Source of the DNA: Methylobacillus caricis
Lineage (GTDB): Bacteria; Pseudomonadota; Gammaproteobacteria; Burkholderiales; Methylophilaceae
Assembly (NCBI RefSeq): GCF_020532705.1
Contig: NZ_JAJAVD010000004.1
Span: 496,001 to 560,000, forward strand
Length of the DNA: 64,000 nucleotides
Direction of reading: 5' to 3'
Both the position numbers and the translations under genes were made by a program. Shown one piece after another: positions 24,326 through 35,168 of this stretch. Each line of letters begins with the position of its first letter. The first letter of the stretch is position 1. The notes under the pieces were generated by a model. It was not told the origin of the DNA. It saw only the letters and a program-made list of their open reading frames with translations, and ran no database searches.

Positions 24326-26796
24326 TCAAAAAGCGTACTTAAAGGTCAGCATGGCATTTCTTGGCTCACCGTAATAGCCTGAATTGTAGAAACCAATATT
24401 GGTGTAATACTTTTTGTCGAAGACGTTATTCACGTTCAGGTTTGCCGATAATTGCTTGCTGATTTGGTACCTGGCCATCAAATCGACCACCCCATAAGCT
24501 GACTGTGAAAATTCCTCGGTACGGCCAAGCACCCGGTTGTTGATCATCTGCCAGCCCTTGCTTTGCCAACGTCCACCGCCCCCTATGGTCAACTGATCCA
24601 GCCTGCCCTTGAGCTTGTAGCTACTGAAGATCGTGAATTGGTCTTCCGGTTCCCAGGTTGAAACCTTGTCACCATGCTCATCCCTGATGATCTTGTGGGT
24701 GAACCCGGCTTGTACTTGCCAGCCCGGTGCCAGCTGTCCCGTGAGCTCAGCTTCAAAGCCCCTGGTCTTGGCATTAATCGCCTTGTAGGCATCAGTGATG
24801 GCCGGGTTGGTAGGGTTGCTGTTGTAGAGTCGGTCCGATTCCGGCCGGTTGTCCTGATGCACCTCGAAGTAGGCGAGGCTGGCGTTCAAGGCACCGTCAA
24901 AGAACTCTCCCTTGAGGCCTGCTTCATAGTTTTGGCCCTCATTCGGTTCAAGCAGTTTGTTGTTGCTGCTGCGGTAATAGGTTTGCGGCATGAAAATATC
25001 GGTATAGCTCGCGTAGAGCGAATAATTCTGGTTGAGCTTGTACACTGTGCCTATATAAGGCACGAGCCTGCCGCTCTCGCGTGACTCTTCATCGGGATTG
25101 GCCAGGTGATAGCTAGCCAGGCGAGTGCCCAGCAACAGCGACCAGTCATCAGACAAGTTGAATCTGGCAGTGACATAGCCGCCGGTTTGCTTGACGACTT
25201 CATCCCTGCGCGAGCTGACGGGGCCCCAATCAGGTTCCGTGATATTGCCATTCCACTGGGAAAAATCTGGAACCATATTATTGATATAGGTCAGGTCCCA
25301 GTAATCCTTGCCAGTCCAGTGCGAGCGGGAGACGGAGGCGCCCACCACCAGCTCGTGGGTGCGGCCAAACCATTCAAATGGGCCACTGGCATAGGCATCC
25401 AATGCATTGCTGGTAGTCTCGCCGGTGTACTTGTTGGCGTAGATGGATGCTGTGCCGTCGGCCCGTGGATAATTACCCTGGATGGAGCCCAGCGGCGCGT
25501 CATAGCCATTGGTCTGATGGTTGAATTGCAGCTTACCTACCCAACCGCCATCGAATTTGTGCTCCAGGGTAGAAAACACTGTGCGGCTATCCTGCTCCCA
25601 GCGACTCCACTTTGCGCCATTATTGAATGAGCGCGAAATGGAGTTGCGGCCTCCACTACTATTGAATAGCGGGAAGCTGCCCGACCATCCCGAACCTTTT
25701 GGGTCATTATTTTGGTAGTCAGCACCTACAGTCAGCAAGGTCTGCGGACCAAGGCGAACTCCAGGATGCCGTAGAACACACCGGTCTTGCGCTCGTAGTG
25801 ATCCATGAAGGATTGTTTATCTTGGTAGACAATCACGGTTCTGCCGCGTACATTGCCACTCTCGGTCAAGGGGCCACTTACATCCAGTTGCGTGCGGTAG
25901 TTATCCCATGAGCCTGCACCCAGCGTGAACTCGCCGCGAAATTCAGAAGTAGGTTTTTTGCGTACCAGGTTGATGGTAGCCCCTATGGAACCAGCGCCAG
26001 TCAACAACCCGGTGGCGCCTTTCAATACCTCGACGCGATCATAGATCGCCATATCACTCAGGGTTTGGCCTGCCGAGTAGGCTGCATTGCGCAATGAGGG
26101 AATACCATCGTACTGGAAGTTCTCGACGGCAAAACCACGCGCCCAATAATTAGTACGCTCGCTGTCATAGTGCGAGACCGTGATGCCTGGGGTGTGCCGC
26201 ATCACATCATCGATGGAGTTCAGATTAAAATCGTCGATGTGCTGCCTGGTTACAACGGTAATCGATTGCGGGGTTTCACTGGGCTTCAGCACCAGGCGGG
26301 TGGCAGTGGCGATGGTACCTGGCGTGTAGGAGCCGGTATCCTCGGTAATGGAGCCCAGCTGGTTGCTGACGACTTTGACTTCAGGCAATACCCCCACGTC
26401 CTTATTCGGCGACTGGCTGATTTTTTCCAGGGGTTTCAGGCTATAGCTACCATCCAGCTGCTTTACGGCTTGCAGGGTTGTCCCCAGCAAAAGGTGCGCC
26501 AGCCCTTCTTCCACCGTGTAATCCCCTTTCAACCCTGCACTACTGAGCTTGGCGGTGGTGGAGCTTGGGTATGAGAGCAGAATGCCTGCCTCCTTGCCAA
26601 ACCTGGTGAGGGCTGTTTCTAACGGGCCAGCGGGAATGTCAAAGGCCTTGCGGCTGACCGCTGCCTGCTGGGTTTCGGCGGCCAGAACCTGGCTAAAAAT
26701 CATGCCGCTGCTGAAAGCAGCCACGGTAAACAGGCTGGCGACAGCCACTGACACAGCCTTTAGCTTGGCTGAGTTTTGAGACGAGTGTGTATACAT
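24326..26796 (-). pseudogene. TonB-dependent siderophore receptor with STN domain, frameshifted
   Basis: The two halves are in different frames. The first (from 26796) has a signal peptide, a secretin/TonB N-terminal (STN) domain (KAFDIPAGPLETALTRFGKEAGI) and the plug. The second ends at 24326 with the barrel and terminal strand RNAMLTFKYAF. Around 25750, GAGTTCGCCTTGG would need one extra base to read EFDLGPQTLLTVG, the expected strand. The break is either a one-base deletion or a sequence error. The intact receptor (~820 residues) would import a ferric siderophore with FecI/FecR-type signalling, encoded just upstream. Confidence 0.85.
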
Positions 26797-26998
26797 GCAG
26801 ATTCCTGAGCAATGAATGATGGTTTCATCATCCATGTCTCTTGAGAATAGAAATCAGCCCACTTTATTTGCAATATTTTCTCTAGCTGGAATAATTTTTT
26901 TAATAAACTGTTGAAACAGTCACTTAGCAGGTGATAAACCTTGCTGGTTGAAACATGCTTCTATATTGGATTGGCCACGAAACAGGCCAGGTTAGCCC

Positions 26999-28015
26999 TC
27001 AAGCAGGCAGAAGATTCACCCAGTAGCGTGTGATGTACTGCAACTTCAAGGGCAGGATACTGGCAAGATTCTTCAGGATCAGTTCAGTATCGGCAAGGGG
27101 AAAAGAACCAGAAATCCTCAGGTCAGCCAGTGCCGGGTCGCAGCGCACGATGCCGCTGCGATGACGCCCCAGCTCCCGCAAGAAATCTTCCAGCCGCATC
27201 TGGCTGACCACCAGCATGCCATCCACCCAGGCCGCGCTGCGCTCGTTCCAGGGCAGGCGCTCACCCAGGCCATGCGCATTGAACACAACCAGCTCGCCGG
27301 GCATGACGATGATCTCCTGCTGTGGCAATCCTGCCGCGCTCAAAGCGACTTTGCCCTCCAAGACTGCCAGCTGGCTGAAATCCTCATCCAGCCTGACATT
27401 GAAGCGCGTACCCAGTGGCTGCATCACCCCGTGTTGCGTAGCAACCTGCATGGGGCGCTGTTGCGCATCCTTGGCAGTTGCCACCATGATTTCACCCCTG
27501 AGCAAGTCAATTCTCCTGTGCTGGGCCGTATAGTGAATATTCACCGCACTATTGGAATTCAGGATCAATTGCGTGCCATCCGCCAGGCGCAATGTTTTGT
27601 ATTCGCCTGTGCTGGTGTGCTCATCCGCCTGCCAGTCAGTCCAGCTATCGCTTTGCGTCAGCACCCAGCCACTACCAGTGGCAAAGATGAGCATGGACAA
27701 CAACTTGATGGAGCGACGACGGCCCGCAGATTGAGGTGCGTTCAGGGCTGCCTGCGCCATCGCACTGCCCAGCGCAGTTGAAGCACCGCTGAGGCTGGCA
27801 TTCACTTCAGAGATTCGTTGCCAGGCACGCAGGTGATCAGGATGCTGGTTCAACCAGTCTGCTAGCTGCAGATGCAGCATGGCATCGTCAGAGCCCTTGA
27901 TTTCCACCATCCATTCCACGGCTTTTTTTGCCACGCGCGCGGGGATGGATTTGGGGTCTATCGTGAGGCCTGCCCTGGCGTCCGGCTTGAAGTCGTTTAT
28001 AGTATCGTGACTCAT
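26999..28015 (-). CDS. FecR-type anti-sigma factor / sigma regulator
   Basis: This 338-residue protein has an N-terminal cytoplasmic DUF4880-type region (WMVEIKGSDDAMLHLQLADWLNQHPDHLRAWQRI), one membrane span at about 105-122 (SIKLLSMLIFATGSGWVLT), a FecR domain (about 140-240: LADGTQLILNSNSAVNI, LLRGEIMV, GTRFNVR) and a C-terminal STN-like segment. It relays binding of a siderophore by the TonB receptor to the sigma factor. Its start overlaps the sigma-factor stop (TGATG). Confidence 0.9.
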   Translation of the reverse strand: MSHDTINDFKPDARAGLTIDPKSIPARVAKKAVEWMVEIKGSDDAMLHLQLADWLNQHPDHLRAWQRISEVNASLSGASTALGSAMAQAALNAPQSAGRRRSIKLLSMLIFATGSGWVLTQSDSWTDWQADEHTSTGEYKTLRLADGTQLILNSNSAVNIHYTAQHRRIDLLRGEIMVATAKDAQQRPMQVATQHGVMQPLGTRFNVRLDEDFSQLAVLEGKVALSAAGLPQQEIIVMPGELVVFNAHGLGERLPWNERSAAWVDGMLVVSQMRLEDFLRELGRHRSGIVRCDPALADLRISGSFPLADTELILKNLASILPLKLQYITRYWVNLLPA

Positions 28016-28536
28016 CAGAGGCTATCCGGGCTAATGGCGAAATAGCACTGGATGCCCGCACGCACCAGGTAGCGCTTGACCGTGGTGATCGACACTCCGA
28101 GTAGCTCAGCGATCTGCGCATGGCCGAGGCCATCCAGCTGTGAATAGAGAAAGGCCCGTTTGACGGCTTGGGGAAGACCGTCGAGCAATTGATCTATGGC
28201 CAGCAGGGTTTCGATCAGGATGGCGCGCTCTTCGGGAGAAGGGGCTGTGGCCTCAGGAATTTGCAATAGTGTCAGTTCATAAGCACGCTCAATCTTTTCC
28301 CGGCGCCAGTAATTACTTAACACCCGTTGTGCGACAGTCACCAAAAAAGCCCTGGGCTCCTGCATTACCACCAGCTCCTGCTTGACCATCAGGCGCAGGA
28401 ATGTGTCATGGGAAAGATCGGCCGCCAAATGCGTACAACCCAGCTTTTTTCTCAGCCACGCATGCAACCAGCCGTGGTGAGCTCCATAAAGATCGGCCAG
28501 TTGGTTCTCCAAGGGATGCTTCCCTGTCGTTTGCAA
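28015..28536 (-). CDS. FecI-type ECF sigma factor
   Basis: This is an ECF sigma factor with sigma2 (DLYGAHHGWLHAWLRKKLG...DLSHDTFLRLM) and sigma4 (LPQAVKRAFLYSQLDGLGHAQIAELLGVSITTVKRYLVRA) regions. The start chosen is TTG 28536, behind GAGGG; a TTG at 28566 is possible but overlaps the Fur-like box. It should direct transcription of the adjacent FecR and TonB receptor genes upon siderophore binding. It forms a FecI-FecR-FecA type cassette with the two following genes, of which the receptor is broken. Confidence 0.88.
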   Translation of the reverse strand: MQTTGKHPLENQLADLYGAHHGWLHAWLRKKLGCTHLAADLSHDTFLRLMVKQELVVMQEPRAFLVTVAQRVLSNYWRREKIERAYELTLLQIPEATAPSPEERAILIETLLAIDQLLDGLPQAVKRAFLYSQLDGLGHAQIAELLGVSITTVKRYLVRAGIQCYFAISPDSL

Positions 28537-28564
28537 TTCGTATCCCTCAAGACTTTTTATAAAC

Positions 28565-28583
28565 AATAACGATTATCATTGTA
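28565..28583. promoter_or_regulatory. Fur box upstream of the FecI-type gene
   Basis: AATAACGATTATCATTGTA matches the 19-bp Fur consensus at about 14 positions. It would give iron repression of the sigma/anti-sigma cassette. Confidence 0.7.
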
Positions 28584-29066
28584 TTCTTTGTCATGAGGAA
28601 ACTCAATTTTAAGTGTCTGCCAAATCAAGCTTTGAATTCCTCTTGATATCCAATGCACAGCCACTTAACTCCAGCCGATACCTGAAAATCATAAAAACCA
28701 ACTAATACAATAGGTTGAGGAATTTTCAAATTATGCCTACATTGTTTTCGCAAGATATTGATTGGCGCAAACCTGCAGAGATTCCACATTCCCAGGCTAA
28801 CTCAAGAAATTTGATTCCCAACTTTCTTGCATGTGCTGACCTCTCTGCTTGGCAAAGGCCGTAATTTTCGATGGATAAGAGTTAAAAAAAAGCCTGCTTT
28901 CGGACTATGTTTGGTGAATTTTCTTTCACACCATCGACACATCCCAAGAGTACTTTGGTTGCGTTAGATAACTGTGCTAACAACAGCGGCACAGTCAATA
29001 AATTTGCTCAATCCCGATGTACGGCACATGCCCATCGTATGAGAATCAGCCAATGACTTAATAGGG
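28584..29066. other. Intergenic region between FecI-type and PEP-CTERM genes
   Basis: No ORF with a ribosome site, no RNA gene and no clear repeat was seen. The PEP-CTERM promoter presumably lies near its right end. Confidence 0.4.
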
Positions 29067-29075
29067 GAAATAAAG

Positions 29076-29777
29076 ATGACTAAAGCAGCACTGAAGATGA
29101 AAGTAATTGCCAGCCTTGTGCTGGTGTTCGCCGGTAACGCATTCGCAGACACCTATACCAATGTGCCGAGTGGTGCTAACGCCAATTTGCCGTTTGCCTA
29201 TTTTGGCAACGCGGCAAATCCGAGCGGCGACTCGCCCAAGGTCGGCGAAGTGTTTTCCCTGACTTCGGAAGCCACGCTATCATCCTTCAGCTTCTATGCG
29301 ATCGGCAACATTTCGTCGTCCTTGCAATTGAATGTAGCACAGTGGAACCCTGATACGAACGCCTTGAATCAGGCAACTAATTTTGTTGGGCCTATCCTGC
29401 TGACCACAACCGGTGCTGCTGACTTGACCTATAACTCAACTGGAGGCTACACCACCATTAGTTTCGACAACCTGGGTCTGAACCTGAATTCCGATATCAA
29501 GTACATTGCATACTTGACCAGCAATGACCCGACCGTGACCGGCATTCAACTGTCGCGCACCCAGACTGCTGCGGACACCTCCGGTTTCGGTGTTGGCAGT
29601 GCTTATCTCAGTAACATCCCAGACAATGGATGGCAGCTTCCATTCAACGGTTTCCTCAGCCTGCAATATACAGCCATCACGGCTGCGGTGCCGGAACCAG
29701 AATCATACGCTATGCTGCTTGTTGGTCTAGGACTGATAGGTGCCACGGTCAAACGCCGCAAGGCCATTCAATCTTAA
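29076..29777 (+). CDS. Exported PEP-CTERM protein
   Basis: This 233-residue protein has a signal peptide (MKVIASLVLVFAGNAFA) and a C-terminal sorting signal: VPEPESYAMLLVGLGLIGATVKRRK (motif VPEPES, hydrophobic helix, basic tail). PEP-CTERM proteins are handled by an exosortase and usually go to the exopolysaccharide or cell surface. The body is beta-rich and contains no recognised enzyme. The start at 29076 or at ATG 29097 (MKVIAS) is possible; AGGGGAAA precedes the first. No exosortase is in the window. Confidence 0.85.
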   Translation: MTKAALKMKVIASLVLVFAGNAFADTYTNVPSGANANLPFAYFGNAANPSGDSPKVGEVFSLTSEATLSSFSFYAIGNISSSLQLNVAQWNPDTNALNQATNFVGPILLTTTGAADLTYNSTGGYTTISFDNLGLNLNSDIKYIAYLTSNDPTVTGIQLSRTQTAADTSGFGVGSAYLSNIPDNGWQLPFNGFLSLQYTAITAAVPEPESYAMLLVGLGLIGATVKRRKAIQS

Positions 29778-29796
29778 TGGCTTGATACACGAAATG

Positions 29797-29822
29797 ACGG
29801 GAGCTCATGCTCCCGTTTTTTT
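29797..29822 (+). terminator. Terminator after the PEP-CTERM gene
   Basis: ACGGGAGC / GCTCCCGT stem with a four-base loop, followed by seven T. Confidence 0.9.
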
Positions 29823-29877
29823 CGGGAGAAGTGATCGCTTTTAGCAATGTGCAACTGAAATAATATTGCAACTTGAT

Positions 29878-29904
29878 ATGCCTGCTCATTAGCAGGCATT
29901 TTTA
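29878..29904. terminator. Second terminator-like hairpin
   Basis: ATGCCTGC / GCAGGCAT stem followed by TTTTA. No gene precedes it directly on the plus strand; it may be a backup terminator. Confidence 0.6.
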
Positions 29905-30180
29905 TTGTGGGAGAGCCTGGTACATCCATAGACTCCAGCGCATTACTCAAGATGGCCGTTTCAAAAGCTAATGTAGTGTGAATACCACGGCTATTGGCAA
30001 TAGATGCTTAGATGTTGTTGCTCCTAATATATTAAGTAGACCCATATGTTGAAGATAGTCTATTTTTAGATTACGAATATAATTTATATTTGACGTTCCG
30101 CCATCCCTCTTGTATATTTTGATTACGATCATAATCAAAATTATTGATTTCAGTATCTGTAATTTCAATCTAAACCAATA
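29905..30180. other. Upstream region of the HbpS-like gene
   Basis: AT-rich with no supported ORF. It should hold the promoter of the HbpS-like gene. Confidence 0.4.
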
Positions 30181-30193
30181 GAGGATGAATAAT

Positions 30194-30694
30194 ATGAAAA
30201 CAAATAAGATTTTAATGGGCTTGGCCCTTGTTGCTTCCGGCTTCAGCTTTCAAGCGAATGCTTTTGATAGCCATCCAGTATTGGATCTTGAAACAGCGCA
30301 AAAGATCGCTGCCGGCTGCCAGGCCGAAGCATTAAAGAAAGGTTGGAAGATGAGCGTTACCGTGGTGGATGCAGGCGCTAATCCCATCTACTTCCAACGC
30401 ATGGATGGGGCTTATATCGCATCGGGTGAAATTGCCAGTTTGAAGGCAGAGAACTCAGCCAAGATGCAGATGCCAACGAGCGCACTAGAGGATTTCTCAT
30501 TCGGTAAAGACAAAAAAGGCGGCCCGGCACCTGGCTTGGCATTGATACCTGGATTCGTGACATTGGCCGGTGGCCTCCCTATTAAAACAAGTCAGGATTT
30601 TCTTGGCGCTGTCGGTGTAAGCGGTGGCATGCCAAATGAAGACGAAGCCTGTGCTCAGGCAGGGCTTGATGCGGTGAAATCCCTGTTGAAATAA
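30194..30694 (+). CDS. Exported GlcG/HbpS-family protein
   Basis: This ~166-residue protein has a signal peptide (ILMGLALVASGFSFQANA) followed by a GlcG/HbpS (DUF336) domain: LDLETAQKIAAGCQAEALKKGW, VTVVDAGANPIYFQRMDGA, ASLKAENSAKM, GGLPI and GAVGVSGGMPNEDEACAQAG. Members bind haem or act as small-molecule accessory proteins; the reaction is not known here. The start at 30194 fits AGAGG better than ATG 30185. It would act in the periplasm. Confidence 0.85.
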   Translation: MKTNKILMGLALVASGFSFQANAFDSHPVLDLETAQKIAAGCQAEALKKGWKMSVTVVDAGANPIYFQRMDGAYIASGEIASLKAENSAKMQMPTSALEDFSFGKDKKGGPAPGLALIPGFVTLAGGLPIKTSQDFLGAVGVSGGMPNEDEACAQAGLDAVKSLLK

Positions 30695-31020
30695 ATTAAT
30701 AAGCGAATGAAATTGAACAACGGACCATTATCGATACCTAGTTTATTAACCTTAAACAAGACGCGGTGAATTTGCTGGCTACGCGATACCGTTTCAGGTA
30801 CAGGCACTAATCCGGTGTTACCGGAACCAGCCCAAACAACCATCCTACCGTCCATGTGGCACAAGTAATTGGTAGGATGGGACAGGAGCGCCTGATGGAG
30901 TGGATACCAAGGTCAATACTTTTGCAAAGTTATGGAACATCCGCGCTGGTTATATCAATTGCCTAATACGATTTGGCGAGTGTCTGCCAAGTAGGAATTA
31001 AACGTATAGATCATAAGGAA
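30695..31020. other. Intergenic region between HbpS-like and TetR genes
   Basis: No supported gene. A GTAGGATGG-type inverted repeat pair (TACCGTCC... / GGTAGGATGG around 30850-30880) is the only visible structure. Confidence 0.35.
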
Positions 31021-31025
31021 GTGTA

Positions 31026-31598
31026 ATGAAAGTCAGTCGGGAAAAAGCGGAACAGAATCGAGAGCTGGTCGTCGAGACTGCTGGTAAGTTATTCAGGGAA
31101 CATGGATTCGATGGGATTGGCGTAGCTGACCTGATGAAGAGTGCTGGCCTCACGGTGGGTGGGTTCTATAAGAATTTCGACTCCAAGGAAGATCTGCTGG
31201 CTGAATCCTGCAAACGGATAAGTGATAGCACACTTGAAAAGTGGAAGGGCTATGCCGCTGATCCTTCCATTCCCGACCCTTTCAAACGTATCGGAACATC
31301 CTATCTATCGTCCAAGAATCGTGATGATCTGGCTAAGACCTGTATCTACTCTACGCTTGCAGGCGAAGCACCTCGTCACGAAGATGCAGTTAAAAGGGTA
31401 TTCAGTGATGGCACTCAATCCATCATCGATTTCCTTGCCACGATCGTTGCCGGTGAAACCGAGGAAGAGCGCCGCGCAAAGGCGATCATCACATTTTCTC
31501 AATGGGTCGGTGCCTTAATGCTGTCTCGCGCTGCAGGCCAGTCTGAACTGTCAGACGAAATACTAAAGGCAGCAAGAATCGCGACCAACGTGGAGTAG
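31026..31598 (+). CDS. TetR-family transcriptional regulator
   Basis: This 190-residue protein has an N-terminal HTH (residues ~12-55: RELVVETAGKLFREHGFDGIGVADLMKSAGLTVGGFYKNF), typical of TetR/AcrR repressors, followed by a helical ligand-binding domain containing a TCIYSTLAGEAPRHEDAVKR stretch. It sits 16 bp upstream of an aldo-keto reductase on the same strand and probably controls it and itself. Ligand unknown. Confidence 0.88.
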   Translation: MKVSREKAEQNRELVVETAGKLFREHGFDGIGVADLMKSAGLTVGGFYKNFDSKEDLLAESCKRISDSTLEKWKGYAADPSIPDPFKRIGTSYLSSKNRDDLAKTCIYSTLAGEAPRHEDAVKRVFSDGTQSIIDFLATIVAGETEEERRAKAIITFSQWVGALMLSRAAGQSELSDEILKAARIATNVE

Positions 31599-31614
31599 TC
31601 ACTGGAGATCTATC

Positions 31615-32652
31615 ATGAATTATAAGAACTTTGGCAGGGGTACTGGGTTACGTGTCTCCGAGCTCGTATTAGGCTGCGGTACTTTTGGAACGCGCTGGGG
31701 CTATGGCGCTGAGCCAGGCGAAGCGCTGGCGATGTTCAACCTGTATGCAGACCATGGCGGCAACTTTATTGATACTGCTGATAGCTACCAAGTTGGGCAA
31801 TCTGAAGAACTGATTGGCGAGTTCCTTGCAGGGCGGCGCAACGAGTTTGTGCTTGCTTCAAAATATACCTTAGGCGGACCGGGGAAAGGTGCAACGGGCA
31901 CGGGTAATAGCAGGCAGGTGATGGTTGCTTCTTTGGAGGCCAGCCTTAAAAGACTCAAGACTGATCGTATCGACTTGTATTGGGTTCATATGCCAGACGG
32001 TCTGACGGCATCGGAGGAAATCATGCGCGCTATGGATGACTTGGTGAGCGCCGGTAAAGTCAACTATATCGGTCTATCGGACTTTCCTGCATGGCGGGTA
32101 GCACGTGCCGCTACAATCGCGGAAATACGTGGATGGGCTCCAGTGATCGCGATCCAGATGGAATATAGCCTGATAGAACGTACTCCAGATCGTGAGCTTA
32201 TTCCCATGGCTGAGGCTTTAGGTCTGGGCATGGTGGGATGGTCACCATTGGCAGGGGGATTATTGACGGGTAAATACCGCCGCGGTGAAGAAGGCAGGGC
32301 TACGACATTTAAACGTTTGATCCATGCAGAAGATGATGTTCGCAAGAAAGGTATTGTCGACGTTCTATTGGAGATAGCAGCGGAATTGGCGGTAACCCCG
32401 GGCGAGGTTGCGTTAGCCTGGATGTCCTCACGAGGCGTCCTGCCTATTATCGGCCCTAGAACGAGGGAACAACTGGCAGAAAACCTGGCTGCGACTGAAA
32501 TCAGCTTAAATGACTCACAACTCACGCGCCTCACAGCAGCAAGCGCGATACCGCTCGGGTTTCCCCATGATTTTCTTTCAGACCCAGCGCAACGCACTCG
32601 CCTGACAGGCGGTCAACCAGAACAAGTTGCCCCTTTAACCCCGATAGCTTGA
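31615..32652 (+). CDS. Aldo/keto reductase
   Basis: This 345-residue TIM-barrel oxidoreductase has catalytic-tetrad segments NFIDTADSYQVGQSE (Asp, Tyr), FVLASKYT (Lys) and LYWVHMPD (His), plus a C-terminal NADPH-binding region (GPRTREQLAENLAATE). It reduces aldehydes or ketones with NADPH; the substrate is unknown. Starts behind GGAGATC and follows the TetR gene by 16 bp, suggesting one operon. Confidence 0.9.
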   Translation: MNYKNFGRGTGLRVSELVLGCGTFGTRWGYGAEPGEALAMFNLYADHGGNFIDTADSYQVGQSEELIGEFLAGRRNEFVLASKYTLGGPGKGATGTGNSRQVMVASLEASLKRLKTDRIDLYWVHMPDGLTASEEIMRAMDDLVSAGKVNYIGLSDFPAWRVARAATIAEIRGWAPVIAIQMEYSLIERTPDRELIPMAEALGLGMVGWSPLAGGLLTGKYRRGEEGRATTFKRLIHAEDDVRKKGIVDVLLEIAAELAVTPGEVALAWMSSRGVLPIIGPRTREQLAENLAATEISLNDSQLTRLTAASAIPLGFPHDFLSDPAQRTRLTGGQPEQVAPLTPIA

Positions 32653-32673
32653 TGGAGTTTGATGTCAGTAATG

Positions 32674-32699
32674 CAGGGCCCGCAGTTGTAATGGCCCTG
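32674..32699. terminator. Possible hairpin between convergent aldo-keto reductase and catalase genes
   Basis: CAGGGCC / GGCCCTG stem with a 12-base loop; only a weak T run follows. Confidence 0.35.
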
Positions 32700-32803
32700 A
32701 TAATTCATAGTGTTTAATATGTATTTTAAGGCGCTGATTTTATCAGTGGATTGCAGCCTTCACCGCAATCCGCATTCGTTGATAAATTCCGTCATTGCAC
32801 CTG

Positions 32804-34945
32804 CTACGCAGGAATATTACGAATACTGCCTTCCCTGGCCCAGACCCGGTGCGACTTCAATGCCTCTGTCAACTGACCCTCCAAAGAAGAAAAGTTGCTG
32901 CCACTGATTAAGCCGGCGTCTTCCTTGAGCGGAAGGGAAGCCAGTAGTTTGGCCGCTTCGCCGGTCAAGACAATTGCTTTCAAATGCTTGTAGGCCTCAA
33001 GCAGATAATGTACGGCATCGCCATTTTCCAGGAAGGTGGATGCGATGCCCGAACCCTCCGGCACCAGGACCGCATCATGCAATATGGAGGGCTCGCCCTT
33101 GATGGAGCCGTCCACTTCCACGGCCTTGCCTTTGGAGGTTGTGACAGGAGCGCTTAAAGGGCCCAGCAGCATCAAGTTGACTTGGTGCTGTTTTGCCCAG
33201 GAAACGGCTTGCTGCAGATGCTGATCGGAAACGCCGTCAAATACCAGCACCGCCACTTTTTTTCCTGCCACGCTCTCAGGAAGAAGCGTTTGCTGGCTAA
33301 GTGCGGGAGATGTCTGAAGTTCAGGCTCCGGAACTTTGACGCTCGGCTTTTTCGGCGGGGCTATGCCCAAATTCTTGGCAACCGTGCCGGCAAGCTCCAG
33401 GTCGATGTTGGCAAGAATTTCGTTCACGACCCGTTCCCGGATATATTTCCTTTTCACCTTGCCGAGCTCAAAACTGTATGCGTCCGCGACGTGGGATTGC
33501 TCGTGGGGGCTTAGGCTCCGGTAGAACAGGCGCGGTTGTGAAAAGTGGTCACTGAACGATGGGGACCGCTCCCTGACCTTGTGTGCATCAATGCGCTCGT
33601 AATAACTCTCAAATCCTCCGTCCTTCGCTGCCGGCGGCGTCTCCAGAGGCCATCCGCCATCTATCGAATTGGGCTCATAGGAGGCCTGTCCCTTGTTGAT
33701 GGTGGTCCTATGCAGCGCATCTCGCTGGTTGTTGTGAAAAGGGCAGACCGGCTTATTGATGGGGATTTCATGGAAATTAGGCCCGCCAAGCCTGCTCAGC
33801 TGCGTATCGGTATAGGAAAACACCCGCCCCTGCAGCAGGGGATCGTTGCTGAAGTCTATGCCCGGGACGATATGCGCAGGGCAAAAAGCCACCTGCTCAG
33901 TCTCGGCGAAGAAGTTGTCCGGATTGCGGTTCAGCACCAACTTGCCTAAGGGAGTGATGGGCACCAGCTCCTCGGGGACGACCTTGGTGGGATCAAGGAT
34001 ATCGAAATCGAACTTGTGCTCGTCCTGCTCCTCAATGACCTGCACGCCCAGCTCCCACTCGGGATAATTGCCGAGCTCTATCGCCTCGCCGAGATCGCGG
34101 CGGTGAAAGTCCGCATCCTTGCCGGCCAGCTTCTGCGCTTCGTCCCACACCAATGAGAGCACGCCCTGCTTGGGTGTCCAGATAAACTTCACGAACCTGG
34201 AGACCCCCTCATCGTTGATCAGCCTGAAGGTATGCACCCCAAAGCCCTGCATGGTGCGCAGACTACGAGGGATGCCACGGTCAGACATGGCCCAGATCAC
34301 GGCGTGGGCAGATTCGGATTGCAATGAGACGAAATCCCAGAAGGTGTCATGCGCGCTGGCGCCAGTGGGAATTTCGTTATGGGGTTCGGGTTTGACTGCA
34401 TGGACGAAGTCGGGGAACTTGATGCCATCCTGGATGAAAAATACCGGGATATTGTTGCCGACCAGGTCGAAATTGCCCTCGTCGGTATAAAACTTCACAG
34501 CAAAGCCGCGCACGTCGCGCACCGTGTCGGCGGACCCTCTGGGGCCTTGCACGGTGGAGAACCTGACAAAGGCCGGCGTCTGTTTGCCTTTTTCAGCGAG
34601 GAATCCTGCCTTGCTCAGTTTGGCATGATTGGCATAGGACTCGAAATACCCATGGGCGCCAACACCCCTCGCATGCACGATGCGCTCGGGAATGCGCTCA
34701 TGGTCAAAATGCGTGATTTTTTCGCGCAAAATGAAATCTTCAAGCAGAGAGGGCCCGCGCGCGCCTATGCGCAGGGAATTCTTGTTATCCGCAATTCTCA
34801 CCCCCTGGTTCGTGCGCAAGGCCTGGCCAGTGGCATCCGACTTGAATTGCTCTATATCCTGGATTTTAGGATTGGAGTTCTTCTTATCCAGAGCATCGGA
34901 ACCTGCCGCCTGGCTTTTATCTACCAATGGTTTCTTATCCGCCAT
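32804..34945 (-). CDS. katE: Large-subunit monofunctional catalase
   Basis: This 713-residue, haem-containing catalase of the large-subunit clade (KatE/HPII type) dismutates hydrogen peroxide. Distal His is in [15 protein letters not shown] and Asn in [14 protein letters not shown]; the proximal Tyr region is [14 protein letters not shown]. The C-terminal ~150 residues ([25 protein letters not shown]...) form the flavodoxin/GATase-like domain of this clade. A basic N-terminal tail precedes the catalase core. Start follows GAGGGGATAATC. It is part of a peroxide-defence cluster with the SrpA-like gene upstream. Confidence 0.93.
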   Translation of the reverse strand: MADKKPLVDKSQAAGSDALDKKNSNPKIQDIEQFKSDATGQALRTNQGVRIADNKNSLRIGARGPSLLEDFILREKITHFDHERIPERIVHARGVGAHGYFESYANHAKLSKAGFLAEKGKQTPAFVRFSTVQGPRGSADTVRDVRGFAVKFYTDEGNFDLVGNNIPVFFIQDGIKFPDFVHAVKPEPHNEIPTGASAHDTFWDFVSLQSESAHAVIWAMSDRGIPRSLRTMQGFGVHTFRLINDEGVSRFVKFIWTPKQGVLSLVWDEAQKLAGKDADFHRRDLGEAIELGNYPEWELGVQVIEEQDEHKFDFDILDPTKVVPEELVPITPLGKLVLNRNPDNFFAETEQVAFCPAHIVPGIDFSNDPLLQGRVFSYTDTQLSRLGGPNFHEIPINKPVCPFHNNQRDALHRTTINKGQASYEPNSIDGGWPLETPPAAKDGGFESYYERIDAHKVRERSPSFSDHFSQPRLFYRSLSPHEQSHVADAYSFELGKVKRKYIRERVVNEILANIDLELAGTVAKNLGIAPPKKPSVKVPEPELQTSPALSQQTLLPESVAGKKVAVLVFDGVSDQHLQQAVSWAKQHQVNLMLLGPLSAPVTTSKGKAVEVDGSIKGEPSILHDAVLVPEGSGIASTFLENGDAVHYLLEAYKHLKAIVLTGEAAKLLASLPLKEDAGLISGSNFSSLEGQLTEALKSHRVWAREGSIRNIPA

Positions 34946-35168
34946 GATTATCCCCTCTCAATTATATGGTTATTAATCTGCACCATATTAGGAGTAGTTA
35001 TAGGGATAAGTTGTAGGCTAATGCAGCGTCTTGTTGTAGGAAAATCAATACACCTACGCTGGATCAAGAATGGAAGATTTAAAAGGGCAAGGGACCTACG
35101 TCGGCCCGTGAAGGCTACTCTGCAGATATATCCTCACGCATGGGGAGCATATCCAAGACCCCAGGCAA

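Noticed and set aside
24674-26779. Long rightward ORFs opposite the TonB receptor
   Set aside because: They mirror the receptor codons on the other strand and have no ribosome sites.
30655-30864. Leftward ORF of 69 residues in the HbpS-TetR gap
   Set aside because: Overlaps the HbpS-like gene end, lacks a ribosome site and resembles no family.
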